64,000 bases of DNA from Virgifigura sp964551315 (GCA_964551315.1 CAZKCM010000013.1:1-64000), one strand, 5' to 3'. Shown: positions 17,540 through 26,185, counted from the stretch's first letter. The notes: generated from the sequence alone by a model not told the origin. Numbers and translations are program-made.

Positions 17540-18353
17540 GGGCGATCAGCTCCTCTCGGATGTCCCGCACCAGCCGGTCGAGATTGGCCAGCAGGCCGGT
17601 CGGGGCGAAGCCGAACTCGCGGCGCGCCCGTTCGATGGAGATCGGCGGGAAGACGGGCGCCGGCGCGTCCGCCTCCACCGACACGCGGCAGCCCGTAAGC
17701 GCCTGCAGCCGGTCGACCAGGACCCCGTTTTCGACGTTCTCGCCGCCGGCGACGTTGTAGAGCCGCTGCCGGCCGGCAACGGCGATGCGGGCCAGAACCG
17801 GGACGGCGTCCTCGACGCAAACGTAGTCCTTGGCGGCGGTCCGCGCCGTGCGAAGGCGAACGGCGCCGTGGGCCACCGCGTCCCGCGTGATCGCGGCCAG
17901 GAAGTTCTCGCCGGGCATGCCGGGGCCATAGACGTTCGACAGCCGCACGACGCGCGTCCCCGGGCGGCCGGACGCCAGGCACAGGGCCTCCCCCGTCAGC
18001 TTCGACAGGTTGTAGAGGTCGTCGGCGTCCTGCGGGTTGACGGTGATCGGCGCGTCTTCCTCGCCCGAGGCCAGGCCGCGATAGACGCGGGTCGAGGAGA
18101 GGTAGAGCAGGGAGTCGAACTTCGCCCGGCGCAGCACTTCCTGCAGGACGCAGGCATGCGCCTCGACCGTGTCGAAGGGCCGCGTCCGGAAATCGGCCGT
18201 CAGCCCAATGCAGAAGATCACGTGCCCCAGCGGCCGCGCGAAGACCGAAGGGTCGCCGCGGTCGGGGGCAAAGCAGCTCTCGCCGCTCTCGTGCAGATAC
18301 CGGACCAGATGCGAGCCTATGAAGCCGGAGGCGCCGAGGACGGTGAAGCTCAT
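17532..18353 (-). CDS. NAD-dependent epimerase/dehydratase family protein
   Basis: A 273-residue extended short-chain dehydrogenase. The N-terminal nucleotide motif TVLGASGFIGSHLV, the catalytic LYLSSTRVYRG with Ser and Tyr of the YxxxK type in LYNLSKLTGEAL, and RLSNVYGPGM are all visible. These enzymes reduce, epimerise or dehydrate nucleotide sugars. In this cluster it most likely acts on the 4-keto sugar made by RfbG, as a 4-ketoreductase (inference). Its start at 18353 overlaps the stop of the acyltransferase in an ATGA arrangement, showing translational coupling. Confidence 0.86.
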   Translation of the reverse strand: MSFTVLGASGFIGSHLVRYLHESGESCFAPDRGDPSVFARPLGHVIFCIGLTADFRTRPFDTVEAHACVLQEVLRRAKFDSLLYLSSTRVYRGLASGEEDAPITVNPQDADDLYNLSKLTGEALCLASGRPGTRVVRLSNVYGPGMPGENFLAAITRDAVAHGAVRLRTARTAAKDYVCVEDAVPVLARIAVAGRQRLYNVAGGENVENGVLVDRLQALTGCRVSVEADAPAPVFPPISIERARREFGFAPTGLLANLDRLVRDIREELIARD

Positions 18354-18838
18354 GTCCGGTATCCGATGGTGCGCGCCGGGCTGCCGACGTTGATGGAGTA
18401 GGGGGGCAGCTCGCCCCGGACCAGGGAGCCGGCGCCCACCACGCAGCCCCGCCGCAGGCGGGCGCCGTCGAGCAGCACCGTGTTGGCGCCGATCCAGACA
18501 TCGTCCTCGATGACGATGCCGCCGCGGCTGGGCTGGAATCCCTGCTCGCGGATCGGCCGGTCGCGGCGGCGGTACTCGTGGTTGACCGGCGCCAGGGTGC
18601 AGTTGGCGGCGATCGCCACGTCGCGGCCGATCGTCACGCCGTTGCCGAGATAGATCACGGTGCCGGAGTTGATGACGCTGTTGGGGCCGATGCGCAGGTC
18701 GCCGCTGCCGCCGGCCGGCTTGACCTTGACGAAGGAATCGATGACCACGCCCGCCTCGATGACGATGCGGCTGCCGCGCACCGACTCCTCGATGTCGGCC
18801 AGCGGCGATATGCGCGCGCTTTCGTCGATGGTCAGCAC
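18350..18838 (-). CDS. Left-handed beta-helix (hexapeptide) acyltransferase
   Basis: The 162-residue product shows repeated hexapeptides of the LbetaH fold, such as IVIEAGVVIDSFVKV, LRIGPNSVINSGTVIYLGNG and IVIEDDVWIGANTVLLDGAR, and the typical end LPPYSINVGSPARTIGYRT. It resembles maltose/galactoside O-acetyltransferases and sugar N-acyltransferases, using acetyl-CoA as donor. Start is a GTG at 18838 (MLTIDESARISPL), overlapping the rfbC-like gene by 7 bases. In this cluster it probably acetylates the deoxysugar; the exact substrate is unknown. Confidence 0.85.
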   Translation of the reverse strand: MLTIDESARISPLADIEESVRGSRIVIEAGVVIDSFVKVKPAGGSGDLRIGPNSVINSGTVIYLGNGVTIGRDVAIAANCTLAPVNHEYRRRDRPIREQGFQPSRGGIVIEDDVWIGANTVLLDGARLRRGCVVGAGSLVRGELPPYSINVGSPARTIGYRT

Positions 18839-19377
18839 GGCGCCTCCGCCGCGAGGAGCGGCAGCGCGCGGTCGCGCGCCGAGATGATGCGTTCCTCGGC
18901 CGGCGGCCAGACGATGCCGATGGACGGATCGTCCCAGCGCACGCCGCGGGCGAGCTCCGGCCGGTAGGGCGCGGAGATCTGGTAGAACACCTCGGAGCCG
19001 TCGGCCAGCGTCTGGAAGCCGTGCGCGAACCCACCGGGCGCATAGACCATATGCCCGTTCTCCTCGTTGAGCTCGGTCGCGAACCAGCCGCGATAGGTCG
19101 GCGAGTCCGGGCGCAGGTCGACGATGACGTCGAAGATGCGGCCGCGGATGCAGCGGATCAGCTTGGCCTCCGCGCCCTCGCCGATCTGGTAGTGCAGCCC
19201 CCGCAGGGTCCCGGCCCGCGGGTTGAAGGAGGTGTTGCACTGGCTGAAGCTGGTCTCGAGGCCAAGCTCGCCGAACTCCCGCGCGCACCAGGTGCGGGCG
19301 AAGTAGCCGCGCTCGTCCTCCAGCCGTTCCGGCACCACCAGATAGGCGCCGCGCAGCCCCGTCTCGCGAAAGATCAC
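18832..19377 (-). CDS. rfbC: dTDP-4-dehydrorhamnose 3,5-epimerase family protein (RfbC/RmlC-like)
   Basis: A 181-residue cupin epimerase with the family hallmarks FARTWCAREFGELGL, FSQCNTSFNPRAGTLRGLHY (catalytic His region) and YAPGGFAHGFQTL. RmlC-type enzymes epimerise C3 and/or C5 of 4-keto-6-deoxy nucleotide sugars. There is no rmlA/rmlB here, but CDP-glucose enzymes are, so the substrate is probably a CDP-4-keto-6-deoxyhexose, possibly after C-methylation (inference). Start is the GTG at 19377, sharing GTGA with the stop of the methyltransferase gene. Confidence 0.9.
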   Translation of the reverse strand: MIFRETGLRGAYLVVPERLEDERGYFARTWCAREFGELGLETSFSQCNTSFNPRAGTLRGLHYQIGEGAEAKLIRCIRGRIFDVIVDLRPDSPTYRGWFATELNEENGHMVYAPGGFAHGFQTLADGSEVFYQISAPYRPELARGVRWDDPSIGIVWPPAEERIISARDRALPLLAAEAPC

Positions 19378-20681
19378 GCCACCACCCGCACCGTGGGGAT
19401 CGGGAACACGAACCGCCCGCGCCAGTCGCGGATGAAGGCCATCTGCTCCATGATCTCGTCCTTGAGGTTCCAGGGCAGGACGAGAAGGTAGTCCGGCCGC
19501 GTCTCGCGCACCCGGTCGGGGTGGTGGATCGGGATGTGCGTGCCGGGCAGGAACAGCCCCTGTTTGTGCGGGCTGATGTCGACCACGTAGTCGAGGAAGT
19601 CGTCGCGGATGCCGCAATAGTTCAGCAGCGTGTTGCCCTTGGCCGCGGCGCCGTATCCGACGATCCGCCTGCCGGTGAACTTCGCCTCGATGAGGAAGGC
19701 GAGCAGGCCCCGCTTGATCGCCTTGATCCGCTCGGCGAAGGCGCCGTAGGTCGCGATCCGGTCGAGGCCGGCCGCGCGCTCGCGCGCCCGCATCTCGCCG
19801 ACCCTGTGGGCGACCGCGCCCGCCGCGTCGCGGTGGCGGGCGAAGACTCGCAGCGAGCCGCCATGGGTCGGAAGCTCCTCCACGTCGAACACCGTCAGCC
19901 CGTGCGCCGCGAAGATGCGCTCGACGGTCAGCAGCGAGAGGTAGGAGACGTGCTCGTGGTAGATCGTGTCGAACTGGCCCTGCCGGATGAGGTTCAGCAG
20001 GTGCGGGAACTCCACGGTCAGCACGCCCGTGGGCCGCAGCGCGATGGCGAGCCCGGCGACGAAGTCGTTGATGTCGGGCACATGCGCCAGCACGTTGTTG
20101 GCGATCAGCAGGTCCGCCCGCTGGTCGCGCTCGGCCAGGAGGCGCGCCGTCTCCACGCCGAAGAACCGCGTCAGGGTCGGGATGCCCTTGGCCGCGGCCA
20201 CGGCGGCGACGTTCTCCGCCGGCTCGATGCCGAGCACCGGAACGCCGCGCTCCTGGAAGTACTGCAGCAGGTAGCCGTCGTTGCTCGCGATCTCGACCAC
20301 CTGGCTCTCGCCGCCGATCGCGAACCGTTCGGTTGCCATTGCCGCGTAGCGCGCCGCGTGCCGCAGCCAGCTTTCCGAGAAGGAGGAGAAGTAGGCATAG
20401 TCGCGGAACAGCTCCTCCGGGGCGCAGAGATGCTCGAGCTGCACGAGGAAGCAGCGGTCGCAGACGGCGGCGCGCAGCGGGTAGAACCGCTCCGGCTCGC
20501 GAAGCTGCGCGGCCGTCCGGTAGGCGTTCGCCAGCGGCGTCATGCCGAGGTCGGCGAAGCGGTGGGTGAGCGGCGCGCGGCAGAACCGGCAGGCCGGCGC
20601 ATCGCCGGCCAACGCGTCTCCGGAGGGCGCCGCCATCTCGCGCGCGGCGGTGTCGGAGGCGGGTTGGGATACTGAAGCCAT
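19374..20681 (-). CDS. Sugar C-methyltransferase family protein
   Basis: The 435-residue product has the three-part layout of NDP-hexose C-methyltransferases: an N-terminal zinc-binding module with two Cys pairs (CRFCRAPLTHRFADLG and later AVCDRCFLVQLEHL), a central SAM domain (VVEIASNDGYLLQYFQERGV; LLIANNVLAHVPDINDFV), and a C-terminal domain with VGYGAAAKGNTLLNYCGI and the ending WNLKDEIMEQM. These enzymes methylate a 4-keto sugar carbon to give a branched sugar. The ATG at 20681 has GAGGCAAGG upstream and is preferred over an in-frame start that would run through the REP-like repeat. Placed right after rfbG, it argues for a 3-C-methyl-branched deoxyhexose. Confidence 0.88.
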   Translation of the reverse strand: MASVSQPASDTAAREMAAPSGDALAGDAPACRFCRAPLTHRFADLGMTPLANAYRTAAQLREPERFYPLRAAVCDRCFLVQLEHLCAPEELFRDYAYFSSFSESWLRHAARYAAMATERFAIGGESQVVEIASNDGYLLQYFQERGVPVLGIEPAENVAAVAAAKGIPTLTRFFGVETARLLAERDQRADLLIANNVLAHVPDINDFVAGLAIALRPTGVLTVEFPHLLNLIRQGQFDTIYHEHVSYLSLLTVERIFAAHGLTVFDVEELPTHGGSLRVFARHRDAAGAVAHRVGEMRARERAAGLDRIATYGAFAERIKAIKRGLLAFLIEAKFTGRRIVGYGAAAKGNTLLNYCGIRDDFLDYVVDISPHKQGLFLPGTHIPIHHPDRVRETRPDYLLVLPWNLKDEIMEQMAFIRDWRGRFVFPIPTVRVVA

Positions 20682-20697
20682 GGACCTTGCCTCGAAT

Positions 20698-20768
20698 GTC
20701 ATGCCCGGGCCTGACCCGGGCATCCGGGGCACCGGGCGCTGGACCCCCGGATCGCGCCCGGGGGTGAC
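20698..20768. repeat. REP-like palindromic repeat, copy 2
   Basis: The left end GTCATGCCCGGGCCTGACCC matches copy 1 at 9273 almost base for base, and the right end is a diverged inverted copy ending CCCGGGGGTGAC. It fills most of the 135-base gap between rfbG and the C-methyltransferase. Confidence 0.65.
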
Positions 20769-20816
20769 ACCCGGATTGGATCTTGAACGAAACCCTTGCT
20801 GTTGGACCTGCGGGTG

Positions 20817-21914
20817 CTATGCCGCATCGGAATACTCTTCGATCTGATCGATGGTCAGGCTGCGGAGGTCGGCCGCGTGATGCTGCGCCCGGTACCAGGA
20901 GACGGAGCGGTCGAGCGCCCGCTCCACCGACCACAGCGAGCGCCAGCCGAGGCCGGTCGTCGCCTTCGTCGAATCGACGGCGAGCAGGCGCGCCTCGTGC
21001 GGCATGGCGCGGTTGTCGAGGTGCCAGCCGGCCCCGTCGCCCCAAAGCCGGACGAGCTCGTCGGCGACCCAGTGGACGGACCGCGTGTCCGCGGGGCCGG
21101 GCCCGAAGTTCCAGGCGCCGGAGGCGGCCTCCGGCGCGCTCGCCAGCCGCTGGGCGAGGAGGAGGTATCCCGCCAGCGGCTCCAGCACGTGCTGCCAGGG
21201 CCGCGTGGCCAGCGGGTTGCGCAGGCGCAGCCGCTCGCCGGCGCGGAACGCCCGTATCGCGTCCGGGACCAGCCGGTCTTCGGCCCAGTCGCCGCCGCCG
21301 ATCACGTTGCCGGCGCGCGCCGTCGCCACGCCGACCTCCGCGCCGCGCTCCCCGCCGGCGAAGAAGCTGCGGCGATAGGCGTCCACGACCAGCTCCGCGC
21401 AGGCCTTGCTGGCGCCGTAGGGCTCGTGCCCGCCGAGCGCGTCCCGCTCGCGATAGCCCCAGACCCATTCCCGGTTGTCGTAGACCTTGTCCGAGGTGAC
21501 GACGACGATGGCGCGCAGGCCCTTCAGGCGCCGCGCCGCCTCCAGCAGATGGACCGTCCCCATGACGTTGGTGGCGAAGGTCTCGACCGGCGCCGCGTAG
21601 CCGCGCAGGACCAGCGGCTGCGCGGCGAGGTGGAAGATGACCTCCGGCCGCGCCGCCGTCAGCGCCTGGGTCAGGCGGCCGGCGTCGCGGATGTCGGCGA
21701 TGACCGTGCGGACGTCGCGCTCCAGCCCGGCCGCGCGGAAGACGCCTTCGGCCGGCGGCTCCAGGGCATAGCCCGTCACCCGCGCGCCGAGCCGGGCGAG
21801 CCACAGGCTCAGCCACCCGCCCTTGAATCCGGTGTGGCCGGTGACGAAGACCGATCGGTCGCGCCAGAACGAGGCGTCTATGCCGACAGGCGACGTCGTT
21901 CCCAGATCCGCCAT
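20817..21914 (-). CDS. rfbG: CDP-glucose 4,6-dehydratase
   Basis: RfbG converts CDP-glucose to CDP-4-keto-6-deoxyglucose. The 365-residue product shows the NAD motif VFVTGHTGFKGGWLSLWLAR, the family-specific LAAQPLVLRGYAAPVETFAT, the active-site region VVVTSDKVYDN with the YxxxK in EPYGASKACAEL, and ARAGNVIGGGDWAEDRLVPD. The GHTGFKG...W pattern separates it from dTDP- and GDP-sugar dehydratases. The ATG at 21914 is preceded by GAGG and overlaps the end of rfbF by 37 bases, so the two are coupled. It supplies the keto-sugar used by the following genes. Confidence 0.95.
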   Translation of the reverse strand: MADLGTTSPVGIDASFWRDRSVFVTGHTGFKGGWLSLWLARLGARVTGYALEPPAEGVFRAAGLERDVRTVIADIRDAGRLTQALTAARPEVIFHLAAQPLVLRGYAAPVETFATNVMGTVHLLEAARRLKGLRAIVVVTSDKVYDNREWVWGYRERDALGGHEPYGASKACAELVVDAYRRSFFAGGERGAEVGVATARAGNVIGGGDWAEDRLVPDAIRAFRAGERLRLRNPLATRPWQHVLEPLAGYLLLAQRLASAPEAASGAWNFGPGPADTRSVHWVADELVRLWGDGAGWHLDNRAMPHEARLLAVDSTKATTGLGWRSLWSVERALDRSVSWYRAQHHAADLRSLTIDQIEEYSDAA

Positions 21915-22756
21915 GGCGCCTCGCCGTTTGCCCAGAGCTCGTTGAGCAGGCACATCTCGCGATAGGTGTCCATCGACTGCCAGAAGCCGTCATGCTGATA
22001 GACGGCCAGCTCCCCCTGCCGGGCCAGGGCCTCGAGGACGCCGGTCTCCAGCGCGACGTTGTCCGTCGGGCTCAGCCCGTCGAAGGCCCGGCGCTCGAAG
22101 ACCATGAAGCCGCCGTTGATCCAGCCCTCGGTGACCTGCGGCTTCTCGTGGAACGACTTGACCAGGCCGCCGTGGATCGACAGCTCGCCATAGCGCGAGG
22201 ACGGGTGCACGGCCGTCACCGTCGCCGCCCGGCCCGAGCGGCGGTGATGCGCGAGCAGCGCGTCGAGGTCGACGTCCGACAGCCCGTCGCCATAGGTGGC
22301 GAAGAAGCTGTTGCCGCGCAGATAGGGCAGGACCCGGCGCAGCCGCGATCCGGTCAGCGTGTCCTGGCCGGTCTCGGCCAGCACCACGCGCCAGTCCTCG
22401 GCGATGCCGTTCGACAGCGTCTCGATGCCGCCGGTGCGCAGATCGACGGCGAAGTCGCAGTTGCGGACCTGGTAGTTCAGGAAGTAGTCGCGGATCACGT
22501 CGCCGCGGTAGCCGAGGCACAGCACGAAGTTGCGCACCCCGAAATGGGCGTAGTGCTTCATGATGTGCCAAAGGATCGGCCGCCCGCCGATCTCCACCAT
22601 CGGCTTGGGCTTGAACTCGGTCTCCTCGCGCAGCCGCGTGCCCATCCCGCCGCACAGGATGACCGCCGTCATCTCGTGCAGCCGGATCACCGGCTGCGCG
22701 TCCGGGGACCGCTCCGGGCCGCGTCTATCGGCGTCGCTGGGTCGCATGGCCGGCAT
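21878..22756 (-). CDS. rfbF: Glucose-1-phosphate cytidylyltransferase
   Basis: RfbF makes CDP-glucose from CTP and glucose-1-phosphate, the first committed step. The product contains the nucleotidyltransferase signature VILCGGMGTRLREETEFKPK and the family motifs PMVEIGGRPILWHIMKHYAH, TYGDGLSDVD and WINGGFMVFE. Two starts are possible: ATG 22756 has an excellent GGAGGGG Shine-Dalgarno but adds 28 residues to the family norm; ATG 22672 begins at the canonical MTAVILCGGMG. I keep 22756 on ribosome-site evidence. A perfect CtrA-like box lies 16 bases upstream of it, which would instead favour the inner start. Confidence 0.94.
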   Translation of the reverse strand: MPAMRPSDADRRGPERSPDAQPVIRLHEMTAVILCGGMGTRLREETEFKPKPMVEIGGRPILWHIMKHYAHFGVRNFVLCLGYRGDVIRDYFLNYQVRNCDFAVDLRTGGIETLSNGIAEDWRVVLAETGQDTLTGSRLRRVLPYLRGNSFFATYGDGLSDVDLDALLAHHRRSGRAATVTAVHPSSRYGELSIHGGLVKSFHEKPQVTEGWINGGFMVFERRAFDGLSPTDNVALETGVLEALARQGELAVYQHDGFWQSMDTYREMCLLNELWANGEAPWRIWERRRLSA

Positions 22757-22771
22757 CTTCCCCTCCCGCGC

Positions 22772-22786
22772 TTAACAACCGTTTAA
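22772..22786. promoter_or_regulatory. Perfect CtrA-like box before the sugar cluster
   Basis: TTAA-CAACCGT-TTAA is an exact TTAA-N7-TTAA match in the 95-base space between fliW and rfbF. If CtrA activates from here, transcription would begin near or inside the longer rfbF reading frame. Known as the CtrA motif in alphaproteobacteria; function here is inferred. Confidence 0.5.
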
Positions 22787-22851
22787 TCACGTTCGGTAAG
22801 CACCGCTTCATCCGCTCCGCCCGCACCCCGATTGCGCCGGGGCGCCCGCAC

Positions 22852-23364
22852 TCACAGCGCGTGCTGGATCGGATAGTCCGGGTTCGACAGCACGATCTGG
22901 CGCGCCGTCCGGCGCTTGACGTCGAGCATGACCGGGGCGCGAAGGTTGGCCGTCATGGTGGTGCCCTTGGGCGTGCGGCGGACGGTGACGATCAGCAGGA
23001 TGACCGCGTCCGCCGGCTGGATGCCGGCCGCGGCGCAGGCCTCGTCCACGTCCTTCGGGGCGATCAGGCCGCCGTCGCGGTCCGTCGGCACGACGACGAA
23101 GGACAGCTCGGGGTCGGCCAGGCTCTGCAACAGGCGGAACCGCGCGAGCTGCGGGTTCGGCAGGTCGAGGAGGGCGAACCGCCGGTGCTGGGCGAAGCCG
23201 AGCGGCCCTCCCTGCGGCATGTCGATCACCGCCTGCGGCGTGCAGGTCAGCGGGCCGAAGCGCGTCTCAACGGTCATCTCTTCCGACGCTTCGGGCGCCG
23301 CGGGTCCCGCCCCCGCGGGGGGCTGCGGGGCGGAGGCTGACATCATCGCGTGCGGAGCGGTCAT
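22852..23364 (-). CDS. fliW: Flagellar assembly factor FliW
   Basis: FliW binds flagellin and, where CsrA is present, relieves translational repression. The 170-residue product has the FliW core MTVETRFGPLTCTPQAVIDM, then FAQHRRFALLDL, SFVVVPTD and a C-terminal segment ending RQIVLSNPDYPIQHAL. The first 29 residues are an Ala/Pro-rich extension; ATG 23364 has AGGAG upstream and is kept, although the internal Met at 23277 also has a GGAAGAG. No csrA is seen in the window. It follows flgL by 48 bases, a position common in alphaproteobacteria. Confidence 0.92.
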   Translation of the reverse strand: MTAPHAMMSASAPQPPAGAGPAAPEASEEMTVETRFGPLTCTPQAVIDMPQGGPLGFAQHRRFALLDLPNPQLARFRLLQSLADPELSFVVVPTDRDGGLIAPKDVDEACAAAGIQPADAVILLIVTVRRTPKGTTMTANLRAPVMLDVKRRTARQIVLSNPDYPIQHAL

Positions 23365-23412
23365 GACGGGATCTCCTGTTGTTGCGGGCGGCCGGTGGCG
23401 GGTGGATGGCGG

Positions 23413-24378
23413 CTATCTGAGGAAGTTCACGAGGGTGAGCTGGCTCAGCCGGGTCAGGGTCATGTACGAGGCCTGAAGCTGCGTCTCGTAGGTCGCCAGC
23501 CGCGCGATGGCCGCGGCCGGATCGACGTTCTCGATGTCGCCGATGGTCTGCTCGGTGTAGAGCATGAACTCGTCGAGGCGCTTGGTCGTCGAATCGAGCG
23601 AGCGCATGGAAGCGCCGACCAGCGTCCGCAGGTCGGCGATGTCGTGGGTGATCGGATCGACGCCGAGATCGACGTTGCCCTCCTCGGTGCCGAGCGCGGT
23701 GTTGACCAGCGCCAGCGCCACCTGGAGCGTGTCCCGGTCGGGCGGGTTGCCGGCGAGTTCGACGTAATACATCGCCCGCAGCGCGTATTCGAAGGCGGGC
23801 TCGTCGGCGGTGATACCGTAGGTGACGGTCAGGTCGGCGTCCGCCTCGACGGAGAGCTTGACCTGGTCGCCTCTGTAGTACTCGTCCTCATAGGTGTCGA
23901 GCGGCGGCGTCAGCGGCATCACTGGCGGCGTCCAGCCGGCGAGCTCGACGGGCTTCGTATCGGTGCGCGACCCGGCGAAGAGATAGCGCCCGTCCTGCTT
24001 GACGTTGAGGAGGTTGGCGATCTCCTGCTTGAGGTGCGTCGCTTCCTCGGCGATCGCGAGGTCTTCGCCGTTGTCGGCGTTGAGGGCGCTGATCAGCGAG
24101 GTGCGGAACGTCGAGAGCCCGTCGAAGATGGCGGCGATGTTCGTCTCCATCGTCTGCAGCCGGCGGTTCACCGTGGCGTTGTTCGCGATGTACTGCCGCG
24201 CGCGGGCGTGCGCGGTCTCGAGGTTGACCAGGGTGTGGGCGTCGCCGGCGATGCCGGCGTAGTCGCGCGAGACCTTGCCGCTCGAGATCTGGATCTGAAG
24301 GTCGAGGACGCTGCGCTGCGACTGGAGCGCGTGGCCCAGCGCGAGCTGGTATTGGGGGAAGGTGGCGATCCGGTTCAT
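23413..24378 (-). CDS. flgL: Hook-filament junction protein FlgL
   Basis: FlgL joins the hook (through FlgK) to the filament. The 321-residue product has a flagellin-like N-terminal helix (MNRIATFPQYQLALGHALQ, then QIQISSGKVSRDYAGIAGDA) and a C-terminal helix ending LQASYMTLTRLSQLTLVNFL. The middle is variable, with a KQDGRYLFAGSRTDTKPVEL motif typical of FlgL. The ATG at 24378 has TAGGAG seven bases upstream, better than an in-frame start six codons earlier. It starts ten bases after flgK. Confidence 0.94.
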   Translation of the reverse strand: MNRIATFPQYQLALGHALQSQRSVLDLQIQISSGKVSRDYAGIAGDAHTLVNLETAHARARQYIANNATVNRRLQTMETNIAAIFDGLSTFRTSLISALNADNGEDLAIAEEATHLKQEIANLLNVKQDGRYLFAGSRTDTKPVELAGWTPPVMPLTPPLDTYEDEYYRGDQVKLSVEADADLTVTYGITADEPAFEYALRAMYYVELAGNPPDRDTLQVALALVNTALGTEEGNVDLGVDPITHDIADLRTLVGASMRSLDSTTKRLDEFMLYTEQTIGDIENVDPAAAIARLATYETQLQASYMTLTRLSQLTLVNFLR

Positions 24379-24388
24379 CGGCAAGCTC

Positions 24389-26143
24389 CTACGCACCCAT
24401 GCCGGTCAGGATTCGGTACATCTCGTCCGCGACGGTGACGAGGCGCGCCGAAGCGGCGTAGGCGTTCTGCAGGATCACCAGGTTCGCCATTTCCTCGTCG
24501 ACATTGACCCCGCTCATGGAATCGGCGCGGAACTTCATCTCGTCGTACAGCGCCTGCTGGGACGCCTTCTGGGTCAGGGCGTTGTCGTACTGCATCGCGT
24601 TGCGCGACAGGATCTCCGTCGCGTAGCCGGCCAGCGTGGTGCCGCTCTGCGCCAGCCCGCCGGCGGCGGGGAAGCTCAGGGTCTGCGAGAACAGCTCGGC
24701 GAGCCGCTGGACGACGCTGTTGTCGCCGGTCGAGACGTAGTAGTCGCCGGTCACCGCGTCCTGCTGGACCGCGCCGCGGGAGACGAGAAGCGGGTTGGCG
24801 GCGATGTCGTCGCGGATCGCGATGACGCCGGCGTAGTCGGTGCCGGTGCCGTCGCCGCCGACGAAGAAATCGTTGAGATGCAGGAAGTCCGACAGGTTGG
24901 TCGTGGGCGCGCCGCCGCCCGGGTCGATCGTGCCGCCGCTGATCGCGACGCCGAAGCCGGCGCCGTCGATGGTCACGACCCCGCCGCTCTCGCTGGCCGA
25001 GGCGCCGCCGAACCCGCCAAGCGCGGCGTCGATGGCGGCGGCGAAGCCCGCCGCGTCGAGCGTCCCCGGCGCCGGGACGGTGGCGGTGAAGGCCTGGGTC
25101 CCATCCGGGTTCAGCAGGGTGATCTGGACTGTGCCGGACAGGCTGGCGGCGGTGCCCGTCTGCGGCCGGCTGCTGGTCAGCCGGGTGGCCGCCGGCAGGC
25201 CGGTGCCTTCGTTGTGGATCCGGTTGACCTCGTCGCGCAGCGTCGTCGCCAGGTTGTGGAGCTCGGCGGTCATGTCCGGCAGCGTTCCGTCGCGCAGCGC
25301 GATCAGGGCGCCGATGCGGCCGGACCGGATCTCGGTCGTGATGTCGGTGCCGTCGAGGTGGATGCCGTCGACCGCGCCGGGATAGGTGAAGCCCGCCGTC
25401 ATCGACGACGCCGGGATGTGGCTCAGCGGCTGCGGGTCGCTGTCCAAGAGCGCGCGGCCGCCGCGCGTGTAGATGGCGACCTCGCCGTTGTCCTTCGTGA
25501 AGTAGCTGATCTCGAGCTGCTCGGCGATCTTGTTGAGGGCGATGTCCCGCTTGTCCTCGAGCTCGGCCGTCGGCTGGCCCAGCGCCTGGGCGCTGGAGAT
25601 CTTGCTGTTGAGCTCGTCGATGATCTTGATCTGCGCGTTGACGATCTCGATCGCCCGCGCGATCTCCTGGTCCGCTTGGAGGCGCAGCGTCTGGATGTCG
25701 CGCGACATGGCGTTGAACTGGCGGACGAGGGCCTCGGCGGCGGTCATCAGCTCGAGGCGCTCCGACATGCCTTCCGGGGTGACCGCCAGGCCATGCAGCG
25801 CGGCCTCGAACCGGTCGATCGAGGCGCTGATCGAGCTGTCGGAGCCCGGGGCGCCGAACATGTCCTGCATGCGCTGGAAGAACGTGTCCTGGACCTGGAG
25901 GCCGCCCAGCGACCCCGACACCCCGCGCAGCTCGCGCAGCAGGTACTCGTCGACCTGGCGCTGGATGCCGGACAGCCGCACCCCGGCGCCGGTCCCGGCG
26001 ATCACGATGCTTTCCTGCCGGGCGATCTTCCGCGTGAAGCCCTCGGTGTTCGCGTTGGCGACGTTGTTCGACGTCACCTGGATCGCCGCCTGGTTGGTCT
26101 GCAGGGCGCTCAGCGCGTTGAAGAGGGTGATGTTGAGGCTCAT
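24389..26143 (-). CDS. flgK: Hook-associated protein FlgK
   Basis: FlgK is the first hook-filament junction protein. The 584-residue product starts with the rod/hook-type N-terminus (MSLNITLFNALSALQTNQAA, then TSNNVANANTEGFTRKIARQ) and ends with the matching C-terminal coiled coil (NVDEEMANLVILQNAYAASA then LVTVADEMYRILTGMGA). The centre holds a Gly/Thr-rich variable domain (about 330-450). Length is normal. It follows flgN by 42 bases and precedes flgL by 10, in an flgI-J-N-K-L-fliW transcription unit. Confidence 0.96.
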   Translation of the reverse strand: MSLNITLFNALSALQTNQAAIQVTSNNVANANTEGFTRKIARQESIVIAGTGAGVRLSGIQRQVDEYLLRELRGVSGSLGGLQVQDTFFQRMQDMFGAPGSDSSISASIDRFEAALHGLAVTPEGMSERLELMTAAEALVRQFNAMSRDIQTLRLQADQEIARAIEIVNAQIKIIDELNSKISSAQALGQPTAELEDKRDIALNKIAEQLEISYFTKDNGEVAIYTRGGRALLDSDPQPLSHIPASSMTAGFTYPGAVDGIHLDGTDITTEIRSGRIGALIALRDGTLPDMTAELHNLATTLRDEVNRIHNEGTGLPAATRLTSSRPQTGTAASLSGTVQITLLNPDGTQAFTATVPAPGTLDAAGFAAAIDAALGGFGGASASESGGVVTIDGAGFGVAISGGTIDPGGGAPTTNLSDFLHLNDFFVGGDGTGTDYAGVIAIRDDIAANPLLVSRGAVQQDAVTGDYYVSTGDNSVVQRLAELFSQTLSFPAAGGLAQSGTTLAGYATEILSRNAMQYDNALTQKASQQALYDEMKFRADSMSGVNVDEEMANLVILQNAYAASARLVTVADEMYRILTGMGA

Positions 26144-26185
26144 GACGGGCCGTCCGATCTGTCTCTGTCCTCGCGGTCCGCGCCG

